From Ruminococcus sp. (GTDB taxonomy: Bacteria > Bacillota > Clostridia > Oscillospirales > Ruminococcaceae): a stretch of 64,000 bases of DNA. The notes under the pieces are model-generated. The model ran no database searches. It was not told the DNA's origin and worked only from the letters and a program-made list of their open reading frames with translations. Where the stretch lies: assembly GCA_015066785.1 (NCBI GenBank), contig SVNT01000002.1:248001-312000 (forward strand), read 5' to 3'. Shown piece after piece: positions 52,313-61,074 of the stretch. Position 1 is the stretch's first letter. Each line of letters starts with the position of its first letter. The position numbers and the translations under genes were made by a program.

Positions 52313-53503
52313 TCAGGAGGCAGTGACGGGTTCTTCTTTGTCCTTTGAAAAAAGCAGTTTCAGTATAAGCGGTGTCGCTATCGAGGATACGATAATAAGA
52401 AGAATTATCGAGGTGAAGTATTCGGGGGCGAGAAGTCCTACCGCAAGGCCCTTCTGCGCAACGATGAGGGCGACTTCCCCTCGTGTCATCATGCCTACGC
52501 CAATTTTGAGGGAGTCGTTCCAGCTGAATTTAAACAGCTTTGAAATAAGTCCGCAACCGATGATTTTGCAAAGAAGTCCGACAAGCACAAAGCCTATCGA
52601 GAACCACAGAATATCCATTGTGAAGTTGCTGATGTCGGTTTTGAGTCCGATACTTGCAAAGAACACAGGCCCGAAGAATATGTACGAGTTGATGTCCATC
52701 TTTTCTGCGATGTATTCAGAATCCTTGAGTGAGCAGAGGATTATTCCCGCAACATAAGCACCCGTGATGTCTGCAATGCCGAAGTATTTTTCCGCCACGA
52801 AGGACATTCCGAGGCAGAATGCAAGCCCGAGGATTGTTATTCTTCTTGTGTGGGGATAACGCTTGTCCAGCTTTTTGAATATCTTGTATATCACAAAGCC
52901 GAGAACAAATGACAGCCCGAAGAAAAGGAGAGTGTTTATTCCCACTTTTGCGGAATCTGCGGCAGGGTTCTTGAATCCGATTATTACCGTAAGCACGATA
53001 ATTCCGATTACGTCGTCGATTATAGCCGCACTGACTATCGTTGTACCGACCTTGCCCTTCAGCTTTCCGAGTTCACGGAGAACCTGCACTGTAATGCTCA
53101 CAGATGTTGCTGTCAGCACACAGCCGATGAACAGTGCCTTGTAGAAGTGGTCGGAGCCGATATTTCCCGTACCGTAGAACGCCATGTAGAGAAGAGTTCC
53201 GCCGACGAGAGGCACAAACACTCCCGCACAGGCGATGGCAAGGGCGATAGGCCCTGTCTTGAGAAGCTCCTTGAGGTCGGTTTCAAGTCCTGCGGAGAAC
53301 ATAAGGAGAATAACTCCCACTTCCGCCATGCCCGAAAGGAATTCCGTCTGCTGTACAAGACCGAGTACGCACGGGCCGATGATAAGTCCTGCGATGATTT
53401 CGCCTGCTACCTGCGGAGCCTTGCATTTGCGTGCAAGTATTCCGAAAATTTTTGAAAAAAGGATTATTATTGCGAGGTCTTTAAATATATGATATACTTC
53501 CAT
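52313..53503 (-). CDS. CPA2-type cation/proton antiporter
   Basis: The product has 396 residues and about 12-13 membrane segments. Family landmarks are the N-terminal ILARKCKAPQVAGEIIAGLIIGP region (residues 20-42) and the ion-binding double Asp in SAAIIDDVIGIIVL (residues near 165). The last helices are followed by MTRGEVALIVA. The DD pair suggests electrogenic Na+/H+ exchange of the NapA/NhaA type, whereas Kef and TrkA regulatory domains are absent. It is convergent with glgB and 25 bases from the ABC-F gene. Confidence 0.9.
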   Translation of the reverse strand: MEVYHIFKDLAIIILFSKIFGILARKCKAPQVAGEIIAGLIIGPCVLGLVQQTEFLSGMAEVGVILLMFSAGLETDLKELLKTGPIALAIACAGVFVPLVGGTLLYMAFYGTGNIGSDHFYKALFIGCVLTATSVSITVQVLRELGKLKGKVGTTIVSAAIIDDVIGIIVLTVIIGFKNPAADSAKVGINTLLFFGLSFVLGFVIYKIFKKLDKRYPHTRRITILGLAFCLGMSFVAEKYFGIADITGAYVAGIILCSLKDSEYIAEKMDINSYIFFGPVFFASIGLKTDISNFTMDILWFSIGFVLVGLLCKIIGCGLISKLFKFSWNDSLKIGVGMMTRGEVALIVAQKGLAVGLLAPEYFTSIILLIIVSSIATPLILKLLFSKDKEEPVTAS

Positions 53504-53528
53504 TTCAACAACCTGATTTCTTTTAAGA

Positions 53529-55142
53529 TTACAGTATCAGTTTTCCGAGGCCTGAGGTTTTTCTCCACTCCACATAGTCCTCGTAATCGCCTTCTCTGTC
53601 AATTACACCGTCGGCGGTGATTTCGATTATTCTGTTTGCAACCGTCTGTATGATTTCGTGGTCGTGCGACGCAAAGAGAATGTTGCTCTTGAACGCCGAA
53701 AGTCCGTTGTTGACAGCCGTGATTGATTCGAGGTCGAGGTGGTTTGTCGGTCTGTCGAGTACAAGCACATTCGAGCCGTAAAGCATCATACGGGCGAACA
53801 TACAACGCACTTTTTCCCCTCCCGAAAGAACATCCACGGGCTTGTATACATCGTCGCCCGAGAAGAGCATTCTTCCGAGGAAGCCACGGAGGTATGTTTC
53901 GGTTTCGTCCTTCGTGTACTGACGCATCCAGTCAACGATGCTCATTGTACAGCCGTTGAAGAATTCCGAGTTGTCCTTGGGGAAGTAGGAAACTGAAGTC
54001 GTCACTCCCCACTTGTATTCGCCCTCGTCGGGTTCCATTTCGCCCATAAGGATTTTGAAAAGCGTGGTGATTGCAATTTCGCTTTCACCGATGAATGCTA
54101 TCTTGTCGTCCTTGCCGACTGTAAAGCTGACATTGTTGAGGAGCTTTTCGCCGTCAATTGTCTTTGAAATTCCCGATACGGAAAGTACATCCTTGCCGAC
54201 TTCACGCTCCATATCGAAGCCGATGTAGGGGTATTTTCTCTTCGACGCAGGAAGTTCGTCGACGGTGAGCTTTTCGATGAGCTTCTTTCTCGATGTCGCC
54301 TGCTTTGACTTTGATTTATTCGCCGAGAAACGCTGGATGAAGAGCTGGAGTTCCTTGATTTTCTCCTCGTTCTTTTTCTTCTGGTTGTTCATCATATTCT
54401 GTATAAGCTGTGATGATTCGTACCAGAATTCGTAGTTTCCGACATACATCTTTATCTTGCCGTAGTCAATGTCAACGATGTGCGTACACACGTTGTTGAG
54501 GAAGTGTCTGTCGTGCGATACTACAAGCACGGTGCCCTCGTATTCGCTGAGGAATTCCTCAAGCCACGCAATAGCGTCAATGTCGAGGTGGTTTGTAGGC
54601 TCGTCCATAAGGATAATGTCGGGCTTTCCGAAAAGGCACTGCGCAAGAAGTACCTTTACCTTTTCGTTACCTGCAAGACTGCTCATCTCGGAATAGAGTA
54701 TGCTTTCGTCAAGACCAAGTCCCTGAATGAGCTTTGAAACGTCCGACTCAGCCTCCCAGCCGTTGAGCTCCGCAAACTCTCCCTCAAGCTCTGAGGCACG
54801 GTTGCCGTCTTCATCGGTGAAATCTTCCTTTGCGTAGAGGGCGTCCTTTTCCTTCATTATGTCGTAAAGACGCTTGTTTCCCATGATAACCGTGTCGAGT
54901 ACGGTGTATTCCTCGTATGCGAAGTGGTCCTGCTTGAGTACGGACATTCTCTCTCCCTCCGAGATTGAAACAACGCCCGAAGTCGGCTCAAGTTCTCCGC
55001 AGAGGATTTTGAGGAAGGTGGATTTTCCTGCACCGTTTGCGCCGATTATTCCGTAGCAGTTTCCGCCCTGGAAGAGCAGGTCTACATTCTTGAAAAGCAC
55101 GCTTCCGCCGAAGCTTATGCTTACCTCGGATACTGTAATCAT
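53529..55142 (-). CDS. ABC-F family ATPase (YbiT/YkpA-like) with degenerate second site
   Basis: The product has 537 residues and two ATP-binding cassettes without membrane segments. The first is intact: GANGAGKSTFLKIL, a signature-like SSLAGNEKVKVLLAQ, and ILMDEPTNHLD. The linker (residues 250-300) is helical and charged. The second cassette has GESEIAITT in place of the Walker A GxNGxGKTT, and LDRPTNHLD in place of LDEPTNHLD, while the signature LSGGEKVRC is kept. ABC-F proteins bind the ribosomal E site and help translation or antibiotic resistance. Only one site can hydrolyse ATP here. I recall similar degeneracy in Clostridia, so it may be ancestral. Confidence 0.88.
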   Translation of the reverse strand: MITVSEVSISFGGSVLFKNVDLLFQGGNCYGIIGANGAGKSTFLKILCGELEPTSGVVSISEGERMSVLKQDHFAYEEYTVLDTVIMGNKRLYDIMKEKDALYAKEDFTDEDGNRASELEGEFAELNGWEAESDVSKLIQGLGLDESILYSEMSSLAGNEKVKVLLAQCLFGKPDIILMDEPTNHLDIDAIAWLEEFLSEYEGTVLVVSHDRHFLNNVCTHIVDIDYGKIKMYVGNYEFWYESSQLIQNMMNNQKKKNEEKIKELQLFIQRFSANKSKSKQATSRKKLIEKLTVDELPASKRKYPYIGFDMEREVGKDVLSVSGISKTIDGEKLLNNVSFTVGKDDKIAFIGESEIAITTLFKILMGEMEPDEGEYKWGVTTSVSYFPKDNSEFFNGCTMSIVDWMRQYTKDETETYLRGFLGRMLFSGDDVYKPVDVLSGGEKVRCMFARMMLYGSNVLVLDRPTNHLDLESITAVNNGLSAFKSNILFASHDHEIIQTVANRIIEITADGVIDREGDYEDYVEWRKTSGLGKLIL

Positions 55143-55296
55143 TATCGTAACTCCTTTCGTGAATATAATTTTTACGTCAACGGGTCTATTCTATCACAAA
55201 TATCCGTGCAGTTCAATTTATTTCCGAAAATTCGGCAAGTATGCCATATACTTTATATTTAATGGGATTTATTTGTTGATTTTTGCAAAGTGACGC

Positions 55297-55332
55297 AAAA
55301 AAGCCTCCACAAAATCCGTGGAGGCATTTTTT
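55297..55332 (-). terminator. Terminator of the dipicolinate synthase operon
   Basis: On the minus strand GCCTCCAC/GTGGAGGC is followed by six T. It overlaps the last codon of spoVFB. Confidence 0.85.
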
Positions 55333-55916
55333 CACCGTAACAAAACAGGCTGATACTGCCTGCCGTCAAGTGCGTATTCTATTGTCACGGGTAGTTTTGA
55401 AAAATCCGCAACGAGAGAGGTCGGCTTGCCCTCGTAATCGTCCTGACCGTAGGGGACAAAATAGTACCCACGGTAGTTTTCGAGCGTGCCGATGTTTTTC
55501 GCAGAGCCTGAAAGTGCGTCGTTCGTTGCAATCGCAACAACAACGGGTCTGCCGTTGCGCAGGTGGGATTTCACCGCCATTGTCACGGGCGTGTCGATAA
55601 TCCCGTTTGCGAGCTTTGCCGCCGTGTTTCCCGTGCAGGGTGCGACAACGAGAACATCAAACATCCGTTTCGGGCCTATCGGTTCCGCTTCGGTAATGCT
55701 GTTGATGATTTTGTGCCCGCAGATTTCTTCTATCTGCGCATTTATCTCCTCCGCCTTCCCGAAGCGTGTGTCGGTGGAGTATGCGTTGTAAGACATTATC
55801 GGGGTGACATCCGCACCCAGCGATACAAGCTCTTTCAGCTGTCCGATACTGCGGGAAAAGGTGCAGAACGAACCGCAGAATGCGTATCCGATTTTCTTTC
55901 CCGTAATATCAGCCAT
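55332..55916 (-). CDS. spoVFB: Dipicolinate synthase subunit B
   Basis: The product is a 194-residue flavoprotein fold: KKIGYAFCGSFCTFSR, VTPIMSYNAYSTDTRFG, VLVVAPCTGNTAAKLANGI and VVVAIATNDALSGSAKNIG. With subunit A it makes dipicolinic acid, the spore-core chelator, from dihydrodipicolinate. The start overlaps the end of spoVFA by eight bases. Expression in the mother cell under sigma-K is expected from other species; I did not identify the promoter here. Confidence 0.95.
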   Translation of the reverse strand: MADITGKKIGYAFCGSFCTFSRSIGQLKELVSLGADVTPIMSYNAYSTDTRFGKAEEINAQIEEICGHKIINSITEAEPIGPKRMFDVLVVAPCTGNTAAKLANGIIDTPVTMAVKSHLRNGRPVVVAIATNDALSGSAKNIGTLENYRGYYFVPYGQDDYEGKPTSLVADFSKLPVTIEYALDGRQYQPVLLR

Positions 55917-56784
55917 CGGAGCATCTCCTTTCCTCCAGAATTCCGAGTATCGTATCGGCGATTATTTCGCCCGAGGTGACGGGTGCGATTTTTCCGGGGA
56001 GAGAAAGCGCCCATATCGTTTTTATACCCAGTTTTCCCGCAGTTCCGAAGTCCACTCCTCCCGGTTTTGAGGCAAGGTCTATCAGCAGTGCGTTGCTTTT
56101 CACGGCGGAAAGGATTTCTTCGCCCATAATAACCGTCGGAATGGTGTTGAAGATAATGTCGGCGTCTTTTGCGGCGGTACGGAGGTGAGAGATATGTACT
56201 CCCTTACAGCCGCAGATTTCAGCCCACACAATGTCGGATTTTTTCCGCACGCAGACGGTGACCTTTGCACCCATTGCAACAAGCACCCGAGCGAGAGTTT
56301 TCGCTATCCGCCCGAAGCCTGTTATCAGTATTTTTCTTCCGAAGATTGTCGTTGCCGTTTCTTCCATTGCAAGCTGGATTGCGCCCTCCGAGGTTGCAAC
56401 GGCGTTGAGTACGCTCAGCTCCTCACGCTCGAGATAATCCTCGGTTGCCGCCCCGTTTTTGCGGAGGATTATCCCTGCCGCAGTGGTTATTTTTCCGCCG
56501 AAGATTATTCCGTTTCTGTCCGTGCAGTCGGCAACCGACGACAGCGTGACCGCCTTGTCGTACAGAGGTGCGTTCACCGTTGCACCGTCGTTGCTTGCAG
56601 GAACGGGCAGAACTGTATAATCGGCAGAAATTCCGTCAAGTGTATCGGTATATGTGACGGCGTCGGAGGAAAGCATTTTCCTGTCCGTGCCGTAAATGCA
56701 CACTTTGTGGGTGCGTGCGAGTTTTTCGGCAAGATAAATCTGCCGCAGGTCGCCGCCGACCACAAGAAAATTATATCTGTCCAT
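55909..56784 (-). CDS. spoVFA: Dipicolinate synthase subunit A
   Basis: The product has 291 residues. The N-terminal part (FLVVGGDLRQIYLAEKLA) is followed by a Rossmann NAD(P)-binding domain (KILITGFGRIAKTLARVLVAMGAKVTVCVRK) in residues 150-190 and IFNTIPTVIMGEEI. It is the subunit paired with spoVFB. The pair shows that dipicolinate is made by the dedicated synthase in this organism, not by the Etf-linked alternative known in some clostridia. Confidence 0.95.
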   Translation of the reverse strand: MDRYNFLVVGGDLRQIYLAEKLARTHKVCIYGTDRKMLSSDAVTYTDTLDGISADYTVLPVPASNDGATVNAPLYDKAVTLSSVADCTDRNGIIFGGKITTAAGIILRKNGAATEDYLEREELSVLNAVATSEGAIQLAMEETATTIFGRKILITGFGRIAKTLARVLVAMGAKVTVCVRKKSDIVWAEICGCKGVHISHLRTAAKDADIIFNTIPTVIMGEEILSAVKSNALLIDLASKPGGVDFGTAGKLGIKTIWALSLPGKIAPVTSGEIIADTILGILEERRCSDG

Positions 56785-56910
56785 TTAATGTACCTCCCGA
56801 AAATAAAGGCACAGTTGGTGCCATACAATATAGTATGCAGAAAATATCATGCGGTGACTTGCATCGTTGGTGCGGAAGATACAAAAAACGATATTTGTCC
56901 CGAAAACTAT

Positions 56911-56939
56911 TGACTTTTTGGCGGTTTTAACATATATTT
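56911..56939 (+). promoter_or_regulatory. Sigma-A promoter of potABCD
   Basis: TTGACT (56911-56916), 17 bases, TATATT (56934-56939). The leader from about 56946 to the ATG is 105 bases. Confidence 0.65.
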
Positions 56940-56947
56940 GATATGTA

Positions 56948-57019
56948 TTGTCATTTCCGCTGTTTTTTCGTGGGATTTTCTTTCCCGTACAACAGCTTTC
57001 TTTTCGGCGGAAACGACAA
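56948..57019 (+). promoter_or_regulatory. Structured leader of potABCD
   Basis: TTGTCATTTCCGC (56948-56960) can pair with GCGGAAACGACAA (57007-57019) at 12 of 13 positions. Inside are GCTGTT/AACAGC and GGGAAAG-like pairings around 56972-56987. It might be an RNA regulatory element or only an mRNA-stabilising stem; no known riboswitch class was recognised. Confidence 0.35.
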
Positions 57020-57050
57020 CAAGCATTTCAAAAAAGAAGGAGCTAATGAT

Positions 57051-58103
57051 ATGAAGAACATTATCAGTCTGAGAGACATCGTTGTCGAGTTTGACGACGA
57101 GGACGGCGCTCGTATACTCAAGGAAATCAACCTTGATATCGGCGACAAGGAATTTGTCACACTTCTCGGCCCGTCGGGTTGCGGAAAGACGACGACTCTC
57201 CGTGTAATAGGCGGGTTTATCACCCCCAACAGCGGAAAGGTGCTTTTTGAAGGAAAGGAAATCAACGACCTTCCTCCGCACAAGAGGAATGTAAATACGG
57301 TTTTCCAGAGATATGCGCTTTTCCCGCATCTCAATGTTTATGATAATATAGCATTCGGACTCAGGGTACAGAAGGTGCCCGAAAAGGAAATCACAAAGCG
57401 TGTCGGTGAAATGCTCGAGCTTGTGAACCTCATGGGCTACGAAAAGCGAAGTGTACAGCGCCTTTCGGGAGGACAGCAGCAGCGTGTTGCCATTGCCCGT
57501 GCGCTTGTAAATCACCCGAAGATACTCCTGCTCGACGAGCCTCTCGGTGCGCTCGACCTCAAGCTCCGCAAGGAAATGCAGATTGAACTCAAGCGTATCC
57601 AGCAGAGCCTTGAAATCACATTCATCTATGTTACACACGACCAGGAAGAAGCCCTCACGATGAGCGATACCGTTGTCGTAATGAAGGACGGCTATATCCA
57701 GCAGGTAGGCTCTCCCGTAGACATCTACAACGAGCCGATAAACGCTTTCGTTGCCGACTTCATCGGTGAAAGCAACATCCTCGGCGGAAAGATGATAAAG
57801 GACAAGCTCGTTGAAATCAGGGGCAAGGAATTTGTCTGCGTCGATTCGGGCTTCGGCGAAAACGCTCCCGTCGATGTTGTTATCCGCCCCGAAGATATAA
57901 AGATTACCACACCCGAAAATGCGCAGATTACGGGAATTGTTGAGTCTGTAACGTTCAAGGGCGTTCACTACGAAATGATAGTTGAAGGCTTTGACTTCAA
58001 GTGGATGATACACTCCACGAAGGCGGCAAACGTCGGGGAGCTTATCGGTCTTACCTTCGACCCCGATGACATCCACATAATGAACAAGATGGACGAAGAA
58101 TAA
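57051..58103 (+). CDS. potA: Spermidine/putrescine ABC importer ATPase PotA
   Basis: The product has 350 residues. I start at the ATG at 57051 ([14 protein letters not shown]) with AGAAGGAG upstream; a longer frame to 56943 runs through the structured leader and is rejected. Walker [14 protein letters not shown]-loop [15 protein letters not shown], signature [15 protein letters not shown], Walker [12 protein letters not shown] and the switch His in VTHDQEEA are present, followed by a TOBE domain. It energises polyamine uptake. Confidence 0.95.
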   Translation: MKNIISLRDIVVEFDDEDGARILKEINLDIGDKEFVTLLGPSGCGKTTTLRVIGGFITPNSGKVLFEGKEINDLPPHKRNVNTVFQRYALFPHLNVYDNIAFGLRVQKVPEKEITKRVGEMLELVNLMGYEKRSVQRLSGGQQQRVAIARALVNHPKILLLDEPLGALDLKLRKEMQIELKRIQQSLEITFIYVTHDQEEALTMSDTVVVMKDGYIQQVGSPVDIYNEPINAFVADFIGESNILGGKMIKDKLVEIRGKEFVCVDSGFGENAPVDVVIRPEDIKITTPENAQITGIVESVTFKGVHYEMIVEGFDFKWMIHSTKAANVGELIGLTFDPDDIHIMNKMDEE

Positions 58104-58120
58104 GCGGGGAGTGGTGTGAT

Positions 58121-58942
58121 ATGAAAAAAAGATTTTCTTCCGTACTCATATCAGCGCCGTATCTTGTATGGATGGTGGTGTTCATACTCGTACCGCTGAT
58201 TATGGTAGGCTACTTTGCATTCACCGACCCCGAGGGTAACTTCACCCTTGACTATGTCGCTGATGTTGCACGGTATTCAAACATTTTTATCCGTTCGGTA
58301 TGGCTTGCGGCGATTGCAACGGTGGTATGCCTTGTGATTGCGTATCCGCTGGCGTTTATACTTACAAGAATGTCGAAGAACCGTCAGAGCACAATGCTTA
58401 TGATAGTTATGCTCCCGATGTGGATGAACTTCCTTCTGCGTACTTATGCGTGGATGGCTCTCCTCGGAAACAACGGTATCATCAACAGCCTTCTCGGTCT
58501 TATCGGCATAGGCCCGTTCAAGATGCTCAACACGCAGGGCGCTGTCGTTCTCGGAATGGTATACAACTATCTTCCGTTTATGATACTTCCGCTTTACTCT
58601 GTCATGACCAAGATTGACAAGAGCGTACTTGAGGCTGCCTCAGACCTCGGCTGTAACTCGGCAAACACACTTTTCAGGGTTATAATTCCCCTTACAGTGC
58701 CGGGAATAACATCGGGTACGACAATGGTATTCGTACCTGCAATCAGTACCTTCATTATTTCAAGAATGCTCGGCGGTGGAGGAAATCTCCTCATCGGCGA
58801 CCTCATAGAAATGCAGTTCCTCGGGAACTCCTACAACCCCAACCTCGGTGCGTCAATATCGCTTGTGCTGATGGTTATTATCCTGCTCATAATGACGATA
58901 ATGAATCAGTTCAACGATGACGACGACAAGGTTCTTATGTAG
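58121..58942 (+). CDS. potB: Spermidine/putrescine permease PotB
   Basis: The product has 273 residues and six membrane segments. The coupling-helix EAA motif is LEAASDLGCNSANTLFRVIIPLTVPG. It follows potA by 17 bases and has a GGGGAGTGGTG-type ribosome site. The N-terminal signal-like segment is the first membrane helix (APYLVWMVVFILVPLIMVGY). It forms the channel with PotC. Confidence 0.94.
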   Translation: MKKRFSSVLISAPYLVWMVVFILVPLIMVGYFAFTDPEGNFTLDYVADVARYSNIFIRSVWLAAIATVVCLVIAYPLAFILTRMSKNRQSTMLMIVMLPMWMNFLLRTYAWMALLGNNGIINSLLGLIGIGPFKMLNTQGAVVLGMVYNYLPFMILPLYSVMTKIDKSVLEAASDLGCNSANTLFRVIIPLTVPGITSGTTMVFVPAISTFIISRMLGGGGNLLIGDLIEMQFLGNSYNPNLGASISLVLMVIILLIMTIMNQFNDDDDKVLM

Positions 58943-58954
58943 GGAGGTGCAGAG

Positions 58955-59758
58955 ATGAAAAAACTTGCTAAAGTCTATGTGGCACTTGTGCTTATGTTCC
59001 TTTATGTCCCGATTTTCGTTATGATTGTATTTTCCTTCAACACAACGAAAAGCCGTACAGTAATGTCGGGATTTACTTTTGAATGGTACGAAAAGCTCTT
59101 CCGTAACGAGCTTATACTCTCATCTCTCCGCAACACGATTATCATTGCGGTAATAGCGTCGATAACGGCGACAATCCTCGGAACAGCGGCGGCAATAGGC
59201 ATCAGCCGTATGAGAAAATTTCCGAAGATGGTTGTAATGAACATCACGAATATGCCGATTATCAACCCCGAAATCGTAACGGGCGTTTCGCTTATGCTGC
59301 TGTTCGTGTTCTTTGCGGCAAGAATGAATCTCGAATTCGGTTTTGTCACACTTGTAATCGCACATATAACCTTTGATGTTCCGTATGTAATACTGAATGT
59401 ACTTCCGAAGTTCAAGCAGATGGACCCCAATCTCTACGAGGCGGCGCAGGACCTCGGCTGCAATCCGTTGCAGGCATTTTTCAAGGTGGTACTTCCCGAA
59501 ATAATGCCCGGAGTAATATCGGGCTTCCTGATGTCATTTACCTTCTCGCTTGACGATTTCATCATCAGTTATTTCACAAGCGGCTCGACCTCGCAGACGC
59601 TTCCGATAACGATTTACTCAATGACAAGAAGAAAGGTAAGCCCCGAAATCAATGCACTTTCGACAATTATCTTTGTCATTGTCGTGACAGTTCTTATTGT
59701 CAAGAATATAATCGAAAACCGCAGTTTTTCAAAGGGCACAAGGGAGGATAAGGCATAA
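58955..59758 (+). CDS. potC: Spermidine/putrescine permease PotC
   Basis: The product has 267 residues and six membrane segments. The EAA motif is YEAAQDLGCNPLQAFFKVVLPEIMPG. GGGAGGTG precedes the ATG, 12 bases after potB. The stop TAA shares a base with the potD start (TAATG), so translation is coupled. Confidence 0.94.
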   Translation: MKKLAKVYVALVLMFLYVPIFVMIVFSFNTTKSRTVMSGFTFEWYEKLFRNELILSSLRNTIIIAVIASITATILGTAAAIGISRMRKFPKMVVMNITNMPIINPEIVTGVSLMLLFVFFAARMNLEFGFVTLVIAHITFDVPYVILNVLPKFKQMDPNLYEAAQDLGCNPLQAFFKVVLPEIMPGVISGFLMSFTFSLDDFIISYFTSGSTSQTLPITIYSMTRRKVSPEINALSTIIFVIVVTVLIVKNIIENRSFSKGTREDKA

Positions 59759-61032
59759 TGAAGATTAAAAGATTATTGTCACTCCTCACGGCGTCACTGC
59801 TTGTGTTTTCGATGACAGCGTGCGAAAGCACCGCTGAGGATTTCGAAGAAGAGGAAGAAGAAATCGAATACCAGACCCTCACTGTTGAGGACGACGAATA
59901 TTACTCCCGTTTCAGAGGGCAGGGCATTACAATCAATGTCTACAACTGGGGAGAATATATCTCCGACGGTGCCGACGAGGGTACTCTCGATGTCAATGCG
60001 GAGTTCTACGAGCTTACGGGAATAAAGGTGAATTACAGCACCTACGCTACCAACGAGGAGCTTTACGCAAAGCTCAAGGGAGGCGGAGCGAGCTATGACA
60101 TCATCATCCCGTCAGACTATATGATTTCCCGTATGATAAAGGAGGATATGCTCACTCCTCTCAACCTCGAAAACATACCGAACTACGAAACATATATAAT
60201 GGACAACTTCAAAAACCCCGTGTATGACGAGGAAAACAGATACTCTGTGCCGTACACATGGGGAACTGTCGGAATTATCTATGACAGCTCGGTGATTGAC
60301 ATTCCGAAGGAGGAAATCGACTGGGATATCCTCTGGAACGAGGACTACGCCGACCAGATACTCATGTTCGATAACCCCCGTGACGCCTTTGCGATTGCGG
60401 AGATTATGCTCGGCTATTCCCTCAACACCGAAAACGAGGCGGAGCTTGAGGCCGCCGCTGAAAAGCTGACCGAACAGAAAAAGGTTGTGCAGGCTTATGT
60501 AATGGACGAAATCTTCGACAAGATGGGCGCAGGCGACGCACTCATAGCGCCGTATTACGCAGGTGACGCACTCGGTATTCTCGAGGAAAATGAGTACCTC
60601 GAATTTGTAATCCCGAAGAGCGGAACAAACCTCTTTGTCGACGCAATATGTATCCCGAAATCCGCAAAGCAGAAGGAAGCCGCAGAAATGTATATCAACT
60701 TCCTCTGCGAGCCTGATATTGCTTACGCAACGGCAACCTACATCGGATACTCAACCCCTCACACAGCGGCGTTTGAGCGTCTTGACGACGAAGTCAAAAA
60801 CGACGGAATTTCATATCCTGCCGACGAGTATCTTGCCGAAAACACCGAGGTCTTCAACAACCTTTCGGACGAGGCAAACCTTAAAATGCAGGAACTGTGG
60901 ACGAATATGAAATCCGCACAGGACGAAACCCACAACAGATGGCTGGTGCCGATGTTCATGCTTGTCTGCGTTGCAACTTCGATAGGAATTCTTATCCGCA
61001 GGCATATCATCAGAAAAAGAGATATTTTCTAA
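59758..61032 (+). CDS. potD: Polyamine-binding protein PotD with extra C-terminal membrane segment
   Basis: The product has 424 residues. The lipobox MTAC follows a signal peptide (LLSLLTASLLVFSMTAC). The solute-binding domain starts INVYNWGEYISDG, typical of PotD/PotF, and ends near residue 395. After it comes a hydrophobic stretch of about 20 residues (PMFMLVCVATSIGILIRR) and a positively charged tail (RHIIRKRDIF). Most PotD proteins of this size lack that second membrane anchor. The protein would be held at both ends. Confidence 0.9.
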   Translation: MKIKRLLSLLTASLLVFSMTACESTAEDFEEEEEEIEYQTLTVEDDEYYSRFRGQGITINVYNWGEYISDGADEGTLDVNAEFYELTGIKVNYSTYATNEELYAKLKGGGASYDIIIPSDYMISRMIKEDMLTPLNLENIPNYETYIMDNFKNPVYDEENRYSVPYTWGTVGIIYDSSVIDIPKEEIDWDILWNEDYADQILMFDNPRDAFAIAEIMLGYSLNTENEAELEAAAEKLTEQKKVVQAYVMDEIFDKMGAGDALIAPYYAGDALGILEENEYLEFVIPKSGTNLFVDAICIPKSAKQKEAAEMYINFLCEPDIAYATATYIGYSTPHTAAFERLDDEVKNDGISYPADEYLAENTEVFNNLSDEANLKMQELWTNMKSAQDETHNRWLVPMFMLVCVATSIGILIRRHIIRKRDIF

Positions 61033-61037
61033 AAAGA

Positions 61038-61071
61038 AAAAGGCTATTGTACGATTGTACAATAGCCTTTT
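61038..61071. terminator. Bidirectional terminator between potD and the GGDEF-EAL gene
   Basis: A 15-bp perfect stem AAAAGGCTATTGTAC/GTACAATAGCCTTTT with a four-base loop has T runs on both strands between convergent genes. Confidence 0.9.
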
Positions 61072-61074
61072 GTG

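Noticed and set aside
56907-58076. A 389-codon frame on the minus strand
   Set aside because: It is the antisense shadow of potA, which has all ABC ATPase motifs; the minus product has no recognisable domain.
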